DNA of 64,000 bases from Janibacter indicus (GCF_900176385.1 NZ_FWXN01000005.1:62001-126000), one strand, 5' to 3'; numbered from the stretch's first letter, positions 26,733 to 36,493 are shown. The notes: generated from the letters alone by a model not told the origin. A program made the numbers and translations.

Positions 26733-28097
26733 TCAGCCGCGCATCGCGCCGAGGCGGGCCAGCAGCAGCGCCTCCGCGGTGCACACCTTTTCGAACTCGC
26801 CCAGGTGCAGCGACTCGTTGGCCCCGTGGGCGCGGGTGTCGGGGTCCTCGACGCCGGTCACGAGGATCGCGGCGTCGGGGAACTTCTCCGCAAATGCCTG
26901 GACGAAGGGGATGGACCCACCGATCCCGACGTCGACCGGGTCGTTGCCCCACGCGTCGGCGAAGGCCGCCCGCGCCTGGTCGTAGACCGGGCCCTGCGCA
27001 TCGGCCGCGAAGCCCCAGCCCTGCTCGTCGAGCTCGACCTCGACGGTCGCACCCCACGGGGCGTGCTCCTGCAGGTGGCGCTGCAGCGCCTCCCACGCCT
27101 CGGCCGGGTCCTGGGTCGGGTTGAGCCGCAGGTTGATCTTGGCGCGGGCGCTCGCGGCGAGGACATTGCCCGCCTCGTCGACGGCGGGCGCGTCGATGCC
27201 GATGACCACGGCGGCCGGCTTGGTCCACAGCCGCGAGGGGATCGAGCCGGTGCCGATGAGCTCGGTGGCGTCGAGCAGCCCCGACTCCTCGCGCAGCCGC
27301 GCCTCGTCGTAGTCGATCTCGGTCGCGTCCTCGTGGACGAGCCCCTCGATCGCGACGTCACCCTGGTCGTCGTGCAGGGTCGCCATGAGCCGGCACAGCG
27401 TGGTGATCGCGTCGGGGCAGGCGCCGCCGAACATGCCGGAGTGCACGCCGTGGTCGAGGGTGCGCACGGTGACGACGGCGCGAAGGGAGCCGCGCAGGGT
27501 CGTCGTGAGCGCGGGCGTGCCGATGGCCCAGTTGAGCGAGTCCGCGAGGACGATCGCATCAGAGGTCAGGCGGTCGCCATGACGCTCGAGCAGCCGCGGC
27601 AGCGACTCGCTGGCGATCTCCTCCTCGCCCTCGACGAAGATCGTCACACCGACCGGCAGGTTGCCCGAGTGGGCGCGCAGCGCGGCGACGTGCGCCATGA
27701 CGCCTGCCTTGTCGTCGGCGGCGCCGCGGCCGTAGAGGCGACCATCGCGCTCGACCGGCTCGAAGGGGTCGGAGTCCCAGTCGTCGAGGTCACCGGGCGG
27801 CTGCACGTCGTGGTGCGCGTAGAGCAGCACGGTCGGCGCGCCCTCGGGGCCGTCGACGTGCCCGATGACGGCGGGGCGTCCCCCTTCGCTCACGATCTCG
27901 ACGTCGAGGCCCTCCGCGCGCAACAGCTCGGCGGTGCGCTCGGCGGAGGCCTGGACGTGGGCCTGGTCGAAGGAGTCGAGGCTGACGCTCGGGATCCGGG
28001 TGAGGTCCTCGAGGTCGGCGCGCACCTGCGGCATCAGCTCGCGCACGCGGGCGCGCAGGGTCTCGATCTGGTCTGCGGTAAGGGTGGTGTCGGTCAC
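26733..28097 (-). CDS. M20 family dipeptidase
   Basis: The 454-residue zinc peptidase has the M20 metal-binding blocks LLYAHHDVQPPGD (about 88-100), GRGAADDKAGVMAH and EGEEEIAS with the general-base Glu. A dimerisation domain lies between about 200 and 310. It belongs to the dipeptidase/CNDP-like branch and is probably cytoplasmic, acting on di- or short peptides. I chose the GTG at 28097 (VTDTTLTADQ) because the upstream extension is unlike family members. Confidence 0.93.
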   Translation of the reverse strand: MTDTTLTADQIETLRARVRELMPQVRADLEDLTRIPSVSLDSFDQAHVQASAERTAELLRAEGLDVEIVSEGGRPAVIGHVDGPEGAPTVLLYAHHDVQPPGDLDDWDSDPFEPVERDGRLYGRGAADDKAGVMAHVAALRAHSGNLPVGVTIFVEGEEEIASESLPRLLERHGDRLTSDAIVLADSLNWAIGTPALTTTLRGSLRAVVTVRTLDHGVHSGMFGGACPDAITTLCRLMATLHDDQGDVAIEGLVHEDATEIDYDEARLREESGLLDATELIGTGSIPSRLWTKPAAVVIGIDAPAVDEAGNVLAASARAKINLRLNPTQDPAEAWEALQRHLQEHAPWGATVEVELDEQGWGFAADAQGPVYDQARAAFADAWGNDPVDVGIGGSIPFVQAFAEKFPDAAILVTGVEDPDTRAHGANESLHLGEFEKVCTAEALLLARLGAMRG

Positions 28098-28125
28098 GCG
28101 GCAGACGCTATCGCGGACGACCGGC

Positions 28126-28155
28126 TCCGACCGACCGGCGCGGTGCACCTAGAGT
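28126..28155 (+). promoter_or_regulatory. Putative leaderless promoter of the DUF3043 gene
   Basis: TCCGAC (28126-28131) and TAGAGT (28150-28155) are 18 bp apart. The GTG start at 28163 is 7 nt downstream of the -10, and no ribosome binding site is seen. Confidence 0.5.
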
Positions 28156-28162
28156 TCTCCTC

Positions 28163-28735
28163 GTGTTCGGACGCAAGAAGGACGAGAAGCCCGCCTCCCC
28201 GGTGCAGGAGCGCCCCCACCGCGAGGGCGCCAAGAACCGGCCCACGCCCAAGCGGCGTGACCAGGAGGCGGCACGCAAGCGTCCCCTCGTCACCAACGAC
28301 CGCAAGGCGGCCAAGAGCGCCGACCGCGAGGCCCGTCGTGAGGCCTCGATGAAGATGCGCGAGGCCATGGTCACCGGCGACGACCGGCACCTGCCCGCGC
28401 GCGACAAGGGTCCCGTGCGGCGCTTCGTCCGCGACAGCGTCGATGTGCGCTTCAACCTCGGCGAGTTGCTCCTGCCGCTCATGCTCGCGGTGCTCGTGCT
28501 CAGCCTCTTCGCCGGGACCTGGGCGACCTACGTCTTCCTCGGCGTCTACGTCCTCATCCTCATCGCCGTCGTCGACGTGTGGCTGCTGTGGCGCCGCACC
28601 AAGGTCAAGATCCTCGAGCGCTTCGGCGCCGACACCCCGCTGCGCGGCCTGGGCATGTACCAGAGCATGCGGGCCTTCCAGATGCGCCGCACGCGCATGC
28701 CCAAGCCGCAGGTCGAGCGCGGCGCGAGCCTCTGA
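28163..28735 (+). CDS. DUF3043 membrane protein
   Basis: The 190-residue actinobacterial protein has a long, highly basic N-terminal cytoplasmic region (FGRKKDEKP, KNRPTPKRRDQEAARKRPLV) and two transmembrane helices at about 100-118 and 122-142. The C-terminus is again basic (RRTRMPKPQ). The family is widespread in Actinobacteria without known function. The gene is divergent from the dipeptidase gene, and its stop is 9 nt from the convergent small ORF. Confidence 0.9.
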   Translation: MFGRKKDEKPASPVQERPHREGAKNRPTPKRRDQEAARKRPLVTNDRKAAKSADREARREASMKMREAMVTGDDRHLPARDKGPVRRFVRDSVDVRFNLGELLLPLMLAVLVLSLFAGTWATYVFLGVYVLILIAVVDVWLLWRRTKVKILERFGADTPLRGLGMYQSMRAFQMRRTRMPKPQVERGASL

Positions 28736-28744
28736 GGCCCTCGC

Positions 28745-28963
28745 TCAGCCGGCCGACAGCGGCATCGGGCCGTAGACGACCTCGGCCTCGCGCAGCAGGC
28801 TGACCTGGGCCACGCCGGCGTCGGCGAGGTCCTGCCAGGACTCGGTGAACCACGCCTCGGCGTCGGCCTGCGTCGGGAAGGGCACCGAGTGCTCGGACGC
28901 CAGCGGCTGCCCCGCCTCGTCCTCGAGGCGCCAGCGGTAGGTCTCGGTGAACTCCTCGCTCAT
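28745..28963 (-). CDS. Small conserved-type hypothetical protein coupled to gcvT
   Basis: The 72-residue acidic protein ([20 protein letters not shown]...) begins at an ATG that overlaps the gcvT stop by 4 nt (ATGA). Codon use is like its neighbours, with G/C at nearly every third position. I do not recognise a family. The strict coupling suggests it is made together with GcvT. Confidence 0.72.
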   Translation of the reverse strand: MSEEFTETYRWRLEDEAGQPLASEHSVPFPTQADAEAWFTESWQDLADAGVAQVSLLREAEVVYGPMPLSAG

Positions 28964-30066
28964 GCCTTGACCTGCACCTCGACGAAGGGGGGCTTGGTCA
29001 CCGTGGCAGCGACCTCGCGGCCGCGCACGTCGATGACGACCTCGTCGCCCTCGGCGACCGACCGCTCGAGCAGCGCGAGCGCGATGCCCTGCTTGAGCGT
29101 CGGACTGAAGGTGCCGGAGGTGACCTCACCGACCTCGGCGCCGTCGACGAGCACCGCGCAGTGGCTGCGCGGGATCCCGCGGCCGGTGACGAGCAGGCCG
29201 CGCAGCAGGCGCGAGGACTTGGCCACGCGCTGGGCGACGAGCGCGTCCTTGCCCCAGAAGGACTCCTTGTCCCACCCGACGGCCCACGCCGAGCGCGCCA
29301 TGACCGGCGTGATCTCGGGCGACAGGTCGTTGCCGTGGAGCGGGTAGCCCATCTCGGTGCGCAGGGTGTCGCGGGCACCGAGGCCGCAGGGCAGCCCGTC
29401 GAAGGGAGCCATGGCCTCGACGAGCGCGTCCCACAGCTCCAGGCCGGCGGCGGCCGGGGCGACGAGCTCGTAGCCGCGCTCTCCGGTGTAGCCGGTGCGG
29501 CAGACGGTGATGTCGTGCCCCTGCCACTGGGCGTCGTCGTAGGACATGTAGTCGTGGTCGACGGGCAGCCCCATCGACGTGAGCACCTCGTCGCTCTGGG
29601 GCCCCTGGACGGCGAGCACGACGTAGTCCTCGTGCAGGTCGGTGACCTCGACGCCTTCGGGCGCGGCCTCCTGGAGCATCGCGACGACGGTCGCGGTGTT
29701 GGCGGCGTTGGGGATGAGGAAGACGTCGTCGTCGCTGCGCAGGTAGGCGATGAGGTCGTCGACGACACCACCGGACTCGTTGCAGCACAACGTGTACTGC
29801 GCCTTGCCCGGGCCGATCCGGCCGAGGTCGTTGGTCAGCGTGGAGTTGACCAGCTCGGCCGCGCCGGTGCCGGAGACCCGGGCCTTGCCCAGGTGGCTGA
29901 CGTCGAAGATGCCGACCCGCTCGCGCACGGCCGTGTGCTCGGCGACGACCCCGCCGCCGGGGTACTCGATGGGCATCTCCCAGCCCCCGAAGTCGGCCAT
30001 CTTGGCGTTGAGCGCGACGTGGCGCTCGTGGATCGGCGAGGTGCGCAGGGCGTCACTGGCGGTCAT
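28960..30066 (-). CDS. gcvT: Glycine cleavage system aminomethyltransferase (T protein)
   Basis: The 368-residue protein transfers the methylene group from the lipoyl-H protein to tetrahydrofolate. Family blocks are [11 protein letters not shown] near the N-terminus, [29 protein letters not shown] and [21 protein letters not shown]. The lipoyl cofactor of its partner GcvH would be supplied by LipA/LipB, encoded 11 kb away. The start at 30066 ([11 protein letters not shown]) fits the family length; a -10 lies at leaderless distance upstream. Confidence 0.95.
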   Translation of the reverse strand: MTASDALRTSPIHERHVALNAKMADFGGWEMPIEYPGGGVVAEHTAVRERVGIFDVSHLGKARVSGTGAAELVNSTLTNDLGRIGPGKAQYTLCCNESGGVVDDLIAYLRSDDDVFLIPNAANTATVVAMLQEAAPEGVEVTDLHEDYVVLAVQGPQSDEVLTSMGLPVDHDYMSYDDAQWQGHDITVCRTGYTGERGYELVAPAAAGLELWDALVEAMAPFDGLPCGLGARDTLRTEMGYPLHGNDLSPEITPVMARSAWAVGWDKESFWGKDALVAQRVAKSSRLLRGLLVTGRGIPRSHCAVLVDGAEVGEVTSGTFSPTLKQGIALALLERSVAEGDEVVIDVRGREVAATVTKPPFVEVQVKA

Positions 30067-30073
30067 GACCCAG

Positions 30074-30079
30074 ACGCTA
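30074..30079 (-). promoter_or_regulatory. Putative -10 element (TAGCGT) of gcvT, leaderless
   Basis: Read on the minus strand, TAGCGT is followed by seven bases and then the gcvT ATG at 30066. This matches the spacing for a transcript that begins at the start codon. Confidence 0.45.
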
Positions 30080-30149
30080 CCGTCTCGGCATCCGGGATAG
30101 CCTGCCCGTGGTACATCCACCGTCCTCCCGCCCGAAAGGTGCCCTTCAC

Positions 30150-31637
30150 GTGCCCTCGCTGATCCTCGGTTCCCGTTCCCTCGCCGCCTGGTCCGGCCGC
30201 ACCCTCGTCCTGGGTGTCACCGGCTCGCAGCCGACCGCCGTCGCGAGCGCGGACCTGCCGAAGTCCGCCGCAGCGCACCTGGAGGCGGTCCTGCCGGCTC
30301 TCGAGGTGAGCACCACGGTCGGCGCCACCACCACCATCCCCGCGGTCCCCGGCCTCAAGGCCACCAAGGTCGTGCTCGTCGGGCTGGGCGAGGAGCAGGG
30401 CGAAGGGGGGACCGACTCCCTTCGTCGTGCCGCCGGCTCCGCCGTCCGCGCCGCGGGCAAGGGCTCCGTCGCCATCGCCCTCCCCCACGACGACGACGCC
30501 GACCTGGCCGCCATCGGCGAGGGCGCGCTGGCCGGTGACTACACCTTCACCGCGCACAAGTCCGCTGCGGGCGAGCAGGAGGAGCGGGAGGTCACCGTCT
30601 TCTCCTCGCTCGACCGCAAGGCCGCCCCCAAGGAGGTCCTCGAGACGGCCGCGACCATCGCGCGCAACGTCGCTTGGGCCCGCGACCTCGTCAACACCGC
30701 GCCCAACCTGCTCTACCCGCAGTCCTTCACCGAGCAGGTGCAGCAGGTGGCCAAGGCCTCCTCCGGCAAGCTCAAGGTCGAGGTGCTCGACGACAAGGCG
30801 CTCGTCGAGGGCGGCTTCGGCGGCATCGTCGGCGTCGGCCAGGGCAGCAGCCGCCCGCCGCGCATCGTCACCCTCTCCTACAGCCCGCGCGGCAAGAAGC
30901 CGCACGTCGCGCTCGTCGGCAAGGGCATCACCTTCGACACCGGCGGCGTGTGCATCAAGCCCTCCGCCAGCATGGCGACGATGAAGTCCGACATGGCCGG
31001 CGCCGCCGCCGTGGCCGCGACCGTCGTCGCCGCCGCCGAGCTCGAGCTCGACGTCGCGGTCACCGGCTACCTCTGCCTCGCCGAGAACATGCCCGGCGGC
31101 AACGCACAGCGCCCCGGTGACGTCGTCACCATGCGCAACGGCATGACCGTCGAGATCCTCGACACCGACGCCGAGGGCCGCATGGTCCTCGCCGACGGCA
31201 TGTCCCTGGCCGCCGAGTCCGGCCCCGACCAGATCCTCGACGTCGCCACCCTCACCGGAGCCTGCGTCGTCGCCCTCGGCCCGCACATCTTCGGCGTCAT
31301 GGGCAACGACGAGGAGCTGCGCACGGCGATCACCGAGGCCGCCGACCGCGCCGACGAGCCGAGCTGGCCGCTCCCGCTCCCGACGGCCCTGCGCGCCGGC
31401 CTCGACTCCCCCACCGCCGACATCGCCCACAAGGGCGACCGCATGGGCGGCGCCCTCACCGCGGGCCTGTTCCTGCAGGAGTTCGCCAAGGACGCCGACG
31501 GCGAGCTGATCCCCTGGGCCCACCTCGACATCGCCGGCCCCTCCTTCAACGAGGGCGGCGCCACCGGCCACCTGCCCAAGGGGGCCACCGGCGTCGCCGT
31601 CGGCACCCTCCTGGAGCACCTCGCCAACCTCGCCTGA
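30150..31637 (+). CDS. pepA: Leucyl aminopeptidase (M17)
   Basis: The 495-residue two-domain zinc/manganese aminopeptidase releases N-terminal amino acids in the cytoplasm. The catalytic domain has [37 protein letters not shown] and the signature [15 protein letters not shown]. The GTG at 30150 has GAAAGG about ten bases upstream. It is divergent from gcvT. The downstream 430 bp hold a repeat and a large folded element rather than a simple terminator. Confidence 0.95.
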   Translation: MPSLILGSRSLAAWSGRTLVLGVTGSQPTAVASADLPKSAAAHLEAVLPALEVSTTVGATTTIPAVPGLKATKVVLVGLGEEQGEGGTDSLRRAAGSAVRAAGKGSVAIALPHDDDADLAAIGEGALAGDYTFTAHKSAAGEQEEREVTVFSSLDRKAAPKEVLETAATIARNVAWARDLVNTAPNLLYPQSFTEQVQQVAKASSGKLKVEVLDDKALVEGGFGGIVGVGQGSSRPPRIVTLSYSPRGKKPHVALVGKGITFDTGGVCIKPSASMATMKSDMAGAAAVAATVVAAAELELDVAVTGYLCLAENMPGGNAQRPGDVVTMRNGMTVEILDTDAEGRMVLADGMSLAAESGPDQILDVATLTGACVVALGPHIFGVMGNDEELRTAITEAADRADEPSWPLPLPTALRAGLDSPTADIAHKGDRMGGALTAGLFLQEFAKDADGELIPWAHLDIAGPSFNEGGATGHLPKGATGVAVGTLLEHLANLA

Positions 31638-31642
31638 CACCC

Positions 31643-31680
31643 GGTCCCTGAGGAGGTCGCCCCGCGACCGTCTCGAAGGG
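31643..31680 (-). repeat. Dispersed palindromic repeat, family 3 copy
   Basis: The copy starts GGTCCCTGAG and ends GTCTCGAAGGG, with an inner GGTCGC/GCGACC palindrome. Related copies in the opposite orientation are at 56601-56637 and 62185-62228. It begins 6 nt after the pepA stop and may help terminate it. Confidence 0.7.
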
Positions 31681-31687
31681 CACCTCC

Positions 31688-31967
31688 GCGGGCACAGGGC
31701 TGGGGGTGGCCCTAAGAAGAAGTCCGGCCGCTGAGCATGACACGTCACGTCATGCGGGCAGCCGGACTTCTTCATGAGTCGGGCCGACCCCCACCCTGTG
31801 CCCGCTCCTCGGAGCCCTCACCTCGGGCCCGGGGCGGACCACGCCGAGCAGATACGGGGGTGGGGGTCGGCCCGACTCATGGGAAAGTCCCGACCCTGCT
31901 ACGCCTCGTGAGATGCGTGCGGCAGGAGTCGGGACTTTTCCTTAGGGCCACCCCCAGCCCCCGTGTC
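31688..31967. repeat. Cloverleaf-forming inverted-repeat element
   Basis: Four helices tile the region with no unpaired bases between them. Arm A is 31697-31716 with 31941-31960 (20 bp perfect). Arm B is 31717-31728 with 31761-31772 (12 bp). Arm C is 31773-31796 with 31858-31881 (24 bp). Arm D is 31882-31894 with 31928-31940 (13 bp, one G-T), extended by 31895-31899 with 31922-31926. An alternative fold gives two side-by-side hairpins: 31688-31712 with 31781-31805, and 31854-31873 with 31945-31964. The two halves are inverted copies of the same outer sequence around different inner hairpins. No gene is supported here. Confidence 0.85.
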
Positions 31968-32067
31968 TGCGGGCCCAGGCCCCGCGGCTGCCGACGTGGC
32001 CATGCGGACCCCTTACGCTGGGGCCGGTCCGTGACCCCGGACACACCCCCGTGCAAAGGAGCATCTC

Positions 32068-33462
32068 GTGGCAGACCCCGCGACCTCGACCCCCTTCGAC
32101 CTCGTGATCCTCGGAGCCGGCAGCGGCGGCTATGCCTGCGCCCTGCGCGCCGCCCAGCTCGGGATGAAGGTTGCGCTCGTCGAGGAGGACAAGATCGGCG
32201 GGACCTGCCTGCACCGCGGGTGCATCCCGACCAAGGCGCTGCTGCACGCGGCCGAGCTGGCCGACGGCGCCCGCGCCGGGGCGGCGCACGGGGTTCTCAC
32301 GAGCTTCGAGGGCATCGACACCGCGGCCCTGCACGCCCGCAAGGACAAGGTCGTCGGTCAGCTGTACAAGGGCCTGACGGGTCTCATCGGGCAGGCCGGC
32401 ATCGAGGTCGTCGCCGGTCGTGGCCGACTCGTCGACGCCTCCACGATCTCGGTCCAGACCGCCGAGGGCGTCCGGACGGTCAGCGCGAAGACCGTGGTGC
32501 TGGCGACCGGTTCGTACGCTCGCACCCTCCCGGGCGTCGAGCTCGGCCCCCGCGTGATGACGAGCGACCAGGCGATGAACCTCGAGACGATCCCGCAGCG
32601 CGTCGCGGTCCTCGGCGGTGGCGTCATCGGCGTCGAGTTCGCGTCGATGCTGCGCAGCTTCGGCGCGGAGGTGACGGTCGTCGAGGCGCTCGACCGGATC
32701 GTCGCTGCCGAGGAGCCGTCGATCTCCAAGCACCTGACGCGTGAGTTCAAGAAGCGGGGCATCACGGCGAAGACGTCCACCCGGGTCGCCTCCGTCGAGG
32801 CCGACGACGAGCGCGCCGTGGTCCACCTCGAGGGTGGCGACGCGCTCGAGGTCGACCTCGTCCTCGTCGCCGTGGGGCGGGGCCCGCGCAGCGAGGGCCT
32901 CGGCCTCGAGGAGGCGGGGGTGACCGTCGACCGTGGCTTCGTGCCGACGGACGAACGGCTGCGGACCAGCGTCGAGGGCGTGCGTGCCGTCGGCGACCTC
33001 GTGCCCGGCCTGCAACTGGCCCACCGCGGCTTCGCCCACGGCATCTTCGTCGCCGAGGACCTCGCCGGGCTCGACCCGGCGCCGGTCGACGACGTGACGA
33101 TCCCCAAGGTGACCTACTGCGACCCCGAGATCGCCTCCGTCGGGCTGGGGACGGACGCGGCGAAGGGGGCCGGTCACGACGTCGAGACCGTCACCTGTCC
33201 CTTGGGCGGCAACGGCCGCAGCATCATCCGGGGCACGACCGGGTCCGTGACCCTCGTGCGGGCCAAGGACGGTCCGGTGCTCGGCGTGCACATGGTCGGG
33301 CTCGGTGTGAGCGAGCTGATCAGCGAGGCCCAGCTGGCCGTCGGGTGGGAGGCCCACCCCGAGGACATCGCCCCCCTGGTCCACGCCCACCCGAGCCAGG
33401 GCGAGGCCTTCGGCGAGGCGGCCATGCTCGCCGCCGGGCGGCCGCTGCACGCGCACGCCTGA
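32068..33462 (+). CDS. lpdA: Dihydrolipoyl dehydrogenase
   Basis: The 464-residue FAD enzyme reoxidises the lipoyl groups of 2-oxoacid dehydrogenase and glycine cleavage complexes. It shows the FAD-binding GAGSGGYACALRAAQLG, the redox disulfide GGTCLHRGCIPTKALLH (C about 47 and 52), the NAD-binding GGGVIGVEFASMLRSFG, and the C-terminal His-Glu dyad in HAHPSQGEAFGEA. The GTG at 32068 has AAGGAG seven bases upstream. The E2 gene sucB follows 3 kb downstream. Confidence 0.96.
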   Translation: MADPATSTPFDLVILGAGSGGYACALRAAQLGMKVALVEEDKIGGTCLHRGCIPTKALLHAAELADGARAGAAHGVLTSFEGIDTAALHARKDKVVGQLYKGLTGLIGQAGIEVVAGRGRLVDASTISVQTAEGVRTVSAKTVVLATGSYARTLPGVELGPRVMTSDQAMNLETIPQRVAVLGGGVIGVEFASMLRSFGAEVTVVEALDRIVAAEEPSISKHLTREFKKRGITAKTSTRVASVEADDERAVVHLEGGDALEVDLVLVAVGRGPRSEGLGLEEAGVTVDRGFVPTDERLRTSVEGVRAVGDLVPGLQLAHRGFAHGIFVAEDLAGLDPAPVDDVTIPKVTYCDPEIASVGLGTDAAKGAGHDVETVTCPLGGNGRSIIRGTTGSVTLVRAKDGPVLGVHMVGLGVSELISEAQLAVGWEAHPEDIAPLVHAHPSQGEAFGEAAMLAAGRPLHAHA

Positions 33463-33510
33463 TCCCGCGAGGGCGGCGGCGCGTCGGACGCATCCCGACG
33501 CCCGCCGTCC

Positions 33511-33516
33511 TAGTCT
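33511..33516 (+). promoter_or_regulatory. Putative -10 element (TAGTCT) of the GT8 fusion gene
   Basis: TAGTCT lies 33 nt before the ATG at 33550. The leader contains GGAGAG next to the start codon, so this transcript would have a short leader with a ribosome binding site. The -35 is not clear. Confidence 0.4.
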
Positions 33517-33549
33517 GGTCCGCACACCCTTCAGCGACCCCGGAGAGAC

Positions 33550-36450
33550 ATGAGCCCCGACCCTCGTTCACTGCCCCGCGCCGCCAAGCGCCTCACCAAG
33601 CAGACCGCAGCCAAGGTCGGCGGGGTCGACGAGGTCCGTGGCCGCCTCGACGAGACCAAGGAGCGACTGGAGCGTGCCCGTCAGGAGCGTGATCGGGCCC
33701 GTGAGCAGCGCGACGAGGCGCGCGAGCAGGTCTCCTCGCTCAAGGCCGAGGTGCGCCGGGCCGAGCAGCGTCGTGACGCCGCGAGCGAGCGTGCCAGCGG
33801 CCTCGGCTACGCCCACCGCGGGCTCCTCGCCGCCGCGGGCGGCCACCGCCTGCCGAGCGAGCTTGGTCCGGCGCCCGGCAAGGCACCCGAGGCCGAGGTC
33901 CGCAGGGAGCAGGAGCGCGAGCTGAAGTGGCTCAATACGCGCGCCAGGTTCGCCACGACGCTGGCGACCGGGCGCGGGTTCGAGGCCGCGGTGACCGACC
34001 TCGTGCGCGGCGCCCAGGGCTCGCCCCAGGTGACCGTCGCCCGGCAGATCGCCCAGTGGCTCTACGACAACGAGCCCACCCGGCAGGCGGGCGCGCTCGC
34101 GACCGGTCTCATCGCGCACCAGATGGGTCTGCCGAAGTTCGCCTGGGAGCGGCTGTCGACGCTGCCCGACGAGGTGTGGCTCGAGCACGCGCCGAGCGAG
34201 TACGTCCTCCTCGCGGGTCAGCACGACGCCACACTCGCCCGCTCGGCCGTGGAGCGCGCCCTGGCGCACACCGGGCCGCTGAGCGCGCACACGTGGCTCA
34301 CCCTCACCCGGCGCGCCATGGGCCTGGGGCTGGGTGACCTGTGCACCCGTCTGGCCGAGCGCTTCGACACGGCCGCCGCCGAGGACCTCGCCGGCGGCGA
34401 GCTCTCCGAGGACGAAGCGACGGTGCTCGAGATCGACCGCACCTGGATGGCGCGCTGGGCGCCCCGCATCGCTGCCGGACCGGCCTCCCCTTCGCCCGCC
34501 GCCGAGGGCAATGTCTCGATCGGCGTCATCGGCTACGACCAGCCCGACCCGCGCAACACCTCGAGCAACATCGGGGACTACGTCCAGACCATCGCGTCGA
34601 TGTCGCACCTCGTGCGGCACACCGGGGCGCGCTTCGACGACAGCGACCTCGGGCGCTTCGCCCGGGACCTGCAGGCGCGGGTCCCGGCGGACCTGCGGGT
34701 CGACTCGCCGGAGGCGCAGGTGAGCGTGCACCAGGTCGACCGCGACGCCTCGAGCTACTCACAGGTGCCCGAGGGCACCTGGATGATCGCCTTCGGCTGG
34801 TACGCCCACAAGCTCGGCGGCGTGCGCCACGACTTCCCCTTCCCGGAGCACCTGCGGCCGATCTACGTCTCCTTCCACCTCAACAAGCGGGCACTGCTCA
34901 CCGACGAGACCATCGAGCACCTCAAGGCCCACGCACCGATCGGCTGCCGCGACCACTCGACCGTCGACCTGCTGCTCGGCCAGGGCATCCCGGCCTTCTT
35001 CTCCGGGTGCCTGACGACGACGGTGCGCTACGTGCGCCCCGACGAGACGCCCGCGCGGCCGGCCGATGCCCCGACCGTGTGGATCGACCTGCCCGCTCCC
35101 AAGGGGGCCCTGCGCGTGCGCAACGAGCGCCCCGACGTGCGCGCTGCCGGCATGGTCGACAACCTGCGCACGGCGCTGTCGAGCCTCGACGACTACGCGA
35201 GTGCCTACGGCAAGGTCGTCACCGGGCGACTGCACGCCTACCTGCCGGCCCGCAGCCTCGGGTGCGCCGTCGACTTCTCGCCGCGCAACCCCTCCGACAT
35301 CCGCTTCGCCGGTCTGGCGCCGCTCACCGACGACGAGGTCTTCGAGATGGGCAAGGGCATCGCCGACCTGCTCGAGCCCGTCATGGCCGCGATCCTGCGC
35401 GGCGAGGACGAGGCCACCGTCCGGGAGGCGTGGACCGAGGTGACTGCCGAGCGCGTCGCCGCCGCCCGAGCTCGCCACGAGCAGGAGGTGGAGCTCCCTT
35501 CGCTCGTGGACATCGACGAGGCAGTCGCCACGATCCGCGCCGGCCGTGTCGACGTGCCGCGCACCCAGGACGCACCGGCCGGTGACGAGATGGAGATCGT
35601 CCTGGCCCTCGACGGCAACCTCAAGGACCAGTTCCTCGTCGTCGTCGACGGGCTCGTCGAGCACGCGAGCCGGCCGATCCACCTCAACGTCCTGGTCCGT
35701 GAGCACGAGCAGGCCGACTTCGACCGGGCGGCCGCGCTCTTCCCGACGGTGTCCTTCACGTGGTGGCCGTGCGACGAGGTGACCTACGGCGACATCCACG
35801 CGATGATCCCGCACATCACCGTCTCGACCATGGACCGCCTGGTGCTGCCCGAGCTGCTGACCGACGTTGACCGGGTCGTCTACCACGACATCGACGCACT
35901 GCCCGTGGCCGACATCGCCGAGCTCTACGAGACGGACCTGCAGGGCACGGCGATCGCCGCCCGCGACTCCGAGGCCAGCTCGATGCAGAGCGGCTACACC
36001 AACATCTTCAACCCCGCCTCGCTCAAGGAGCTGGCTCCGGGCATGGGGTCGGAGCTCATCCGCCGCGAGACCCGTCGGCACCGCTTCGACTTCGTCGGCT
36101 TCAACGCCGGGATCATGGTGCTCGACCTCGCCCGGATGCGCGCGGACAACTTCTGCGAGCGCTTCCTGCCGTATGCCAACAACTTCGGCATGCACGACCA
36201 GCACATCCTCAACGTCTACGTCGGCGCCGACCGGCTGAGCCTGGCCCCCGGGTGGAATGCCCGCCCCTCCCAGGAAGACGTCGTGGACCCCAAGATCATC
36301 CACTGGGCCGGCGGCCAGAAGCCGTGGGTCGACGGCTATGTCTCCTACCAGTCGTCGTGGCGCCGCCACGAGGACGAGCTGCGTCGTCGCGAGGCGGAGA
36401 TCTCTGCCTCGCGACGCGGGCCCCGTGGACAACAGCACACCGACTCGTGA
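33550..36450 (+). CDS. Coiled-coil/pyruvyltransferase-like/GT8 glycosyltransferase fusion
   Basis: The protein has 966 residues. Residues about 25-90 form a charged coiled coil (RGRLDETKERLERARQERD). Residues about 318-560 resemble a polysaccharide pyruvyltransferase: SIGVIGYDQPDPRNTSSNIG, FGWYAHKLGGV, PIYVSFHLNK, HAPIGCRDHSTVDLLLGQG and FFSGCLTTTV. Residues about 680-935 are a GT8-type glycosyltransferase with the DxD motif in VVYHDIDALP (about 780) and NAGIMVLDLARMR. No signal peptide or membrane helix is visible, so it is probably cytoplasmic and membrane-associated. It may decorate a cell-wall or capsular glycan; the substrate is unknown. Confidence 0.8.
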   Translation: MSPDPRSLPRAAKRLTKQTAAKVGGVDEVRGRLDETKERLERARQERDRAREQRDEAREQVSSLKAEVRRAEQRRDAASERASGLGYAHRGLLAAAGGHRLPSELGPAPGKAPEAEVRREQERELKWLNTRARFATTLATGRGFEAAVTDLVRGAQGSPQVTVARQIAQWLYDNEPTRQAGALATGLIAHQMGLPKFAWERLSTLPDEVWLEHAPSEYVLLAGQHDATLARSAVERALAHTGPLSAHTWLTLTRRAMGLGLGDLCTRLAERFDTAAAEDLAGGELSEDEATVLEIDRTWMARWAPRIAAGPASPSPAAEGNVSIGVIGYDQPDPRNTSSNIGDYVQTIASMSHLVRHTGARFDDSDLGRFARDLQARVPADLRVDSPEAQVSVHQVDRDASSYSQVPEGTWMIAFGWYAHKLGGVRHDFPFPEHLRPIYVSFHLNKRALLTDETIEHLKAHAPIGCRDHSTVDLLLGQGIPAFFSGCLTTTVRYVRPDETPARPADAPTVWIDLPAPKGALRVRNERPDVRAAGMVDNLRTALSSLDDYASAYGKVVTGRLHAYLPARSLGCAVDFSPRNPSDIRFAGLAPLTDDEVFEMGKGIADLLEPVMAAILRGEDEATVREAWTEVTAERVAAARARHEQEVELPSLVDIDEAVATIRAGRVDVPRTQDAPAGDEMEIVLALDGNLKDQFLVVVDGLVEHASRPIHLNVLVREHEQADFDRAAALFPTVSFTWWPCDEVTYGDIHAMIPHITVSTMDRLVLPELLTDVDRVVYHDIDALPVADIAELYETDLQGTAIAARDSEASSMQSGYTNIFNPASLKELAPGMGSELIRRETRRHRFDFVGFNAGIMVLDLARMRADNFCERFLPYANNFGMHDQHILNVYVGADRLSLAPGWNARPSQEDVVDPKIIHWAGGQKPWVDGYVSYQSSWRRHEDELRRREAEISASRRGPRGQQHTDS

Positions 36451-36493
36451 GAGTCTGTGACGAATCCCATCTCGATAGAAGGAGCAGAGGCGC

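Noticed and set aside
31737-32744. Plus-strand frame crossing the cloverleaf element into lpdA
   Set aside because: The first part is hairpin sequence and the rest is a shifted frame of lpdA, with no coding signature.
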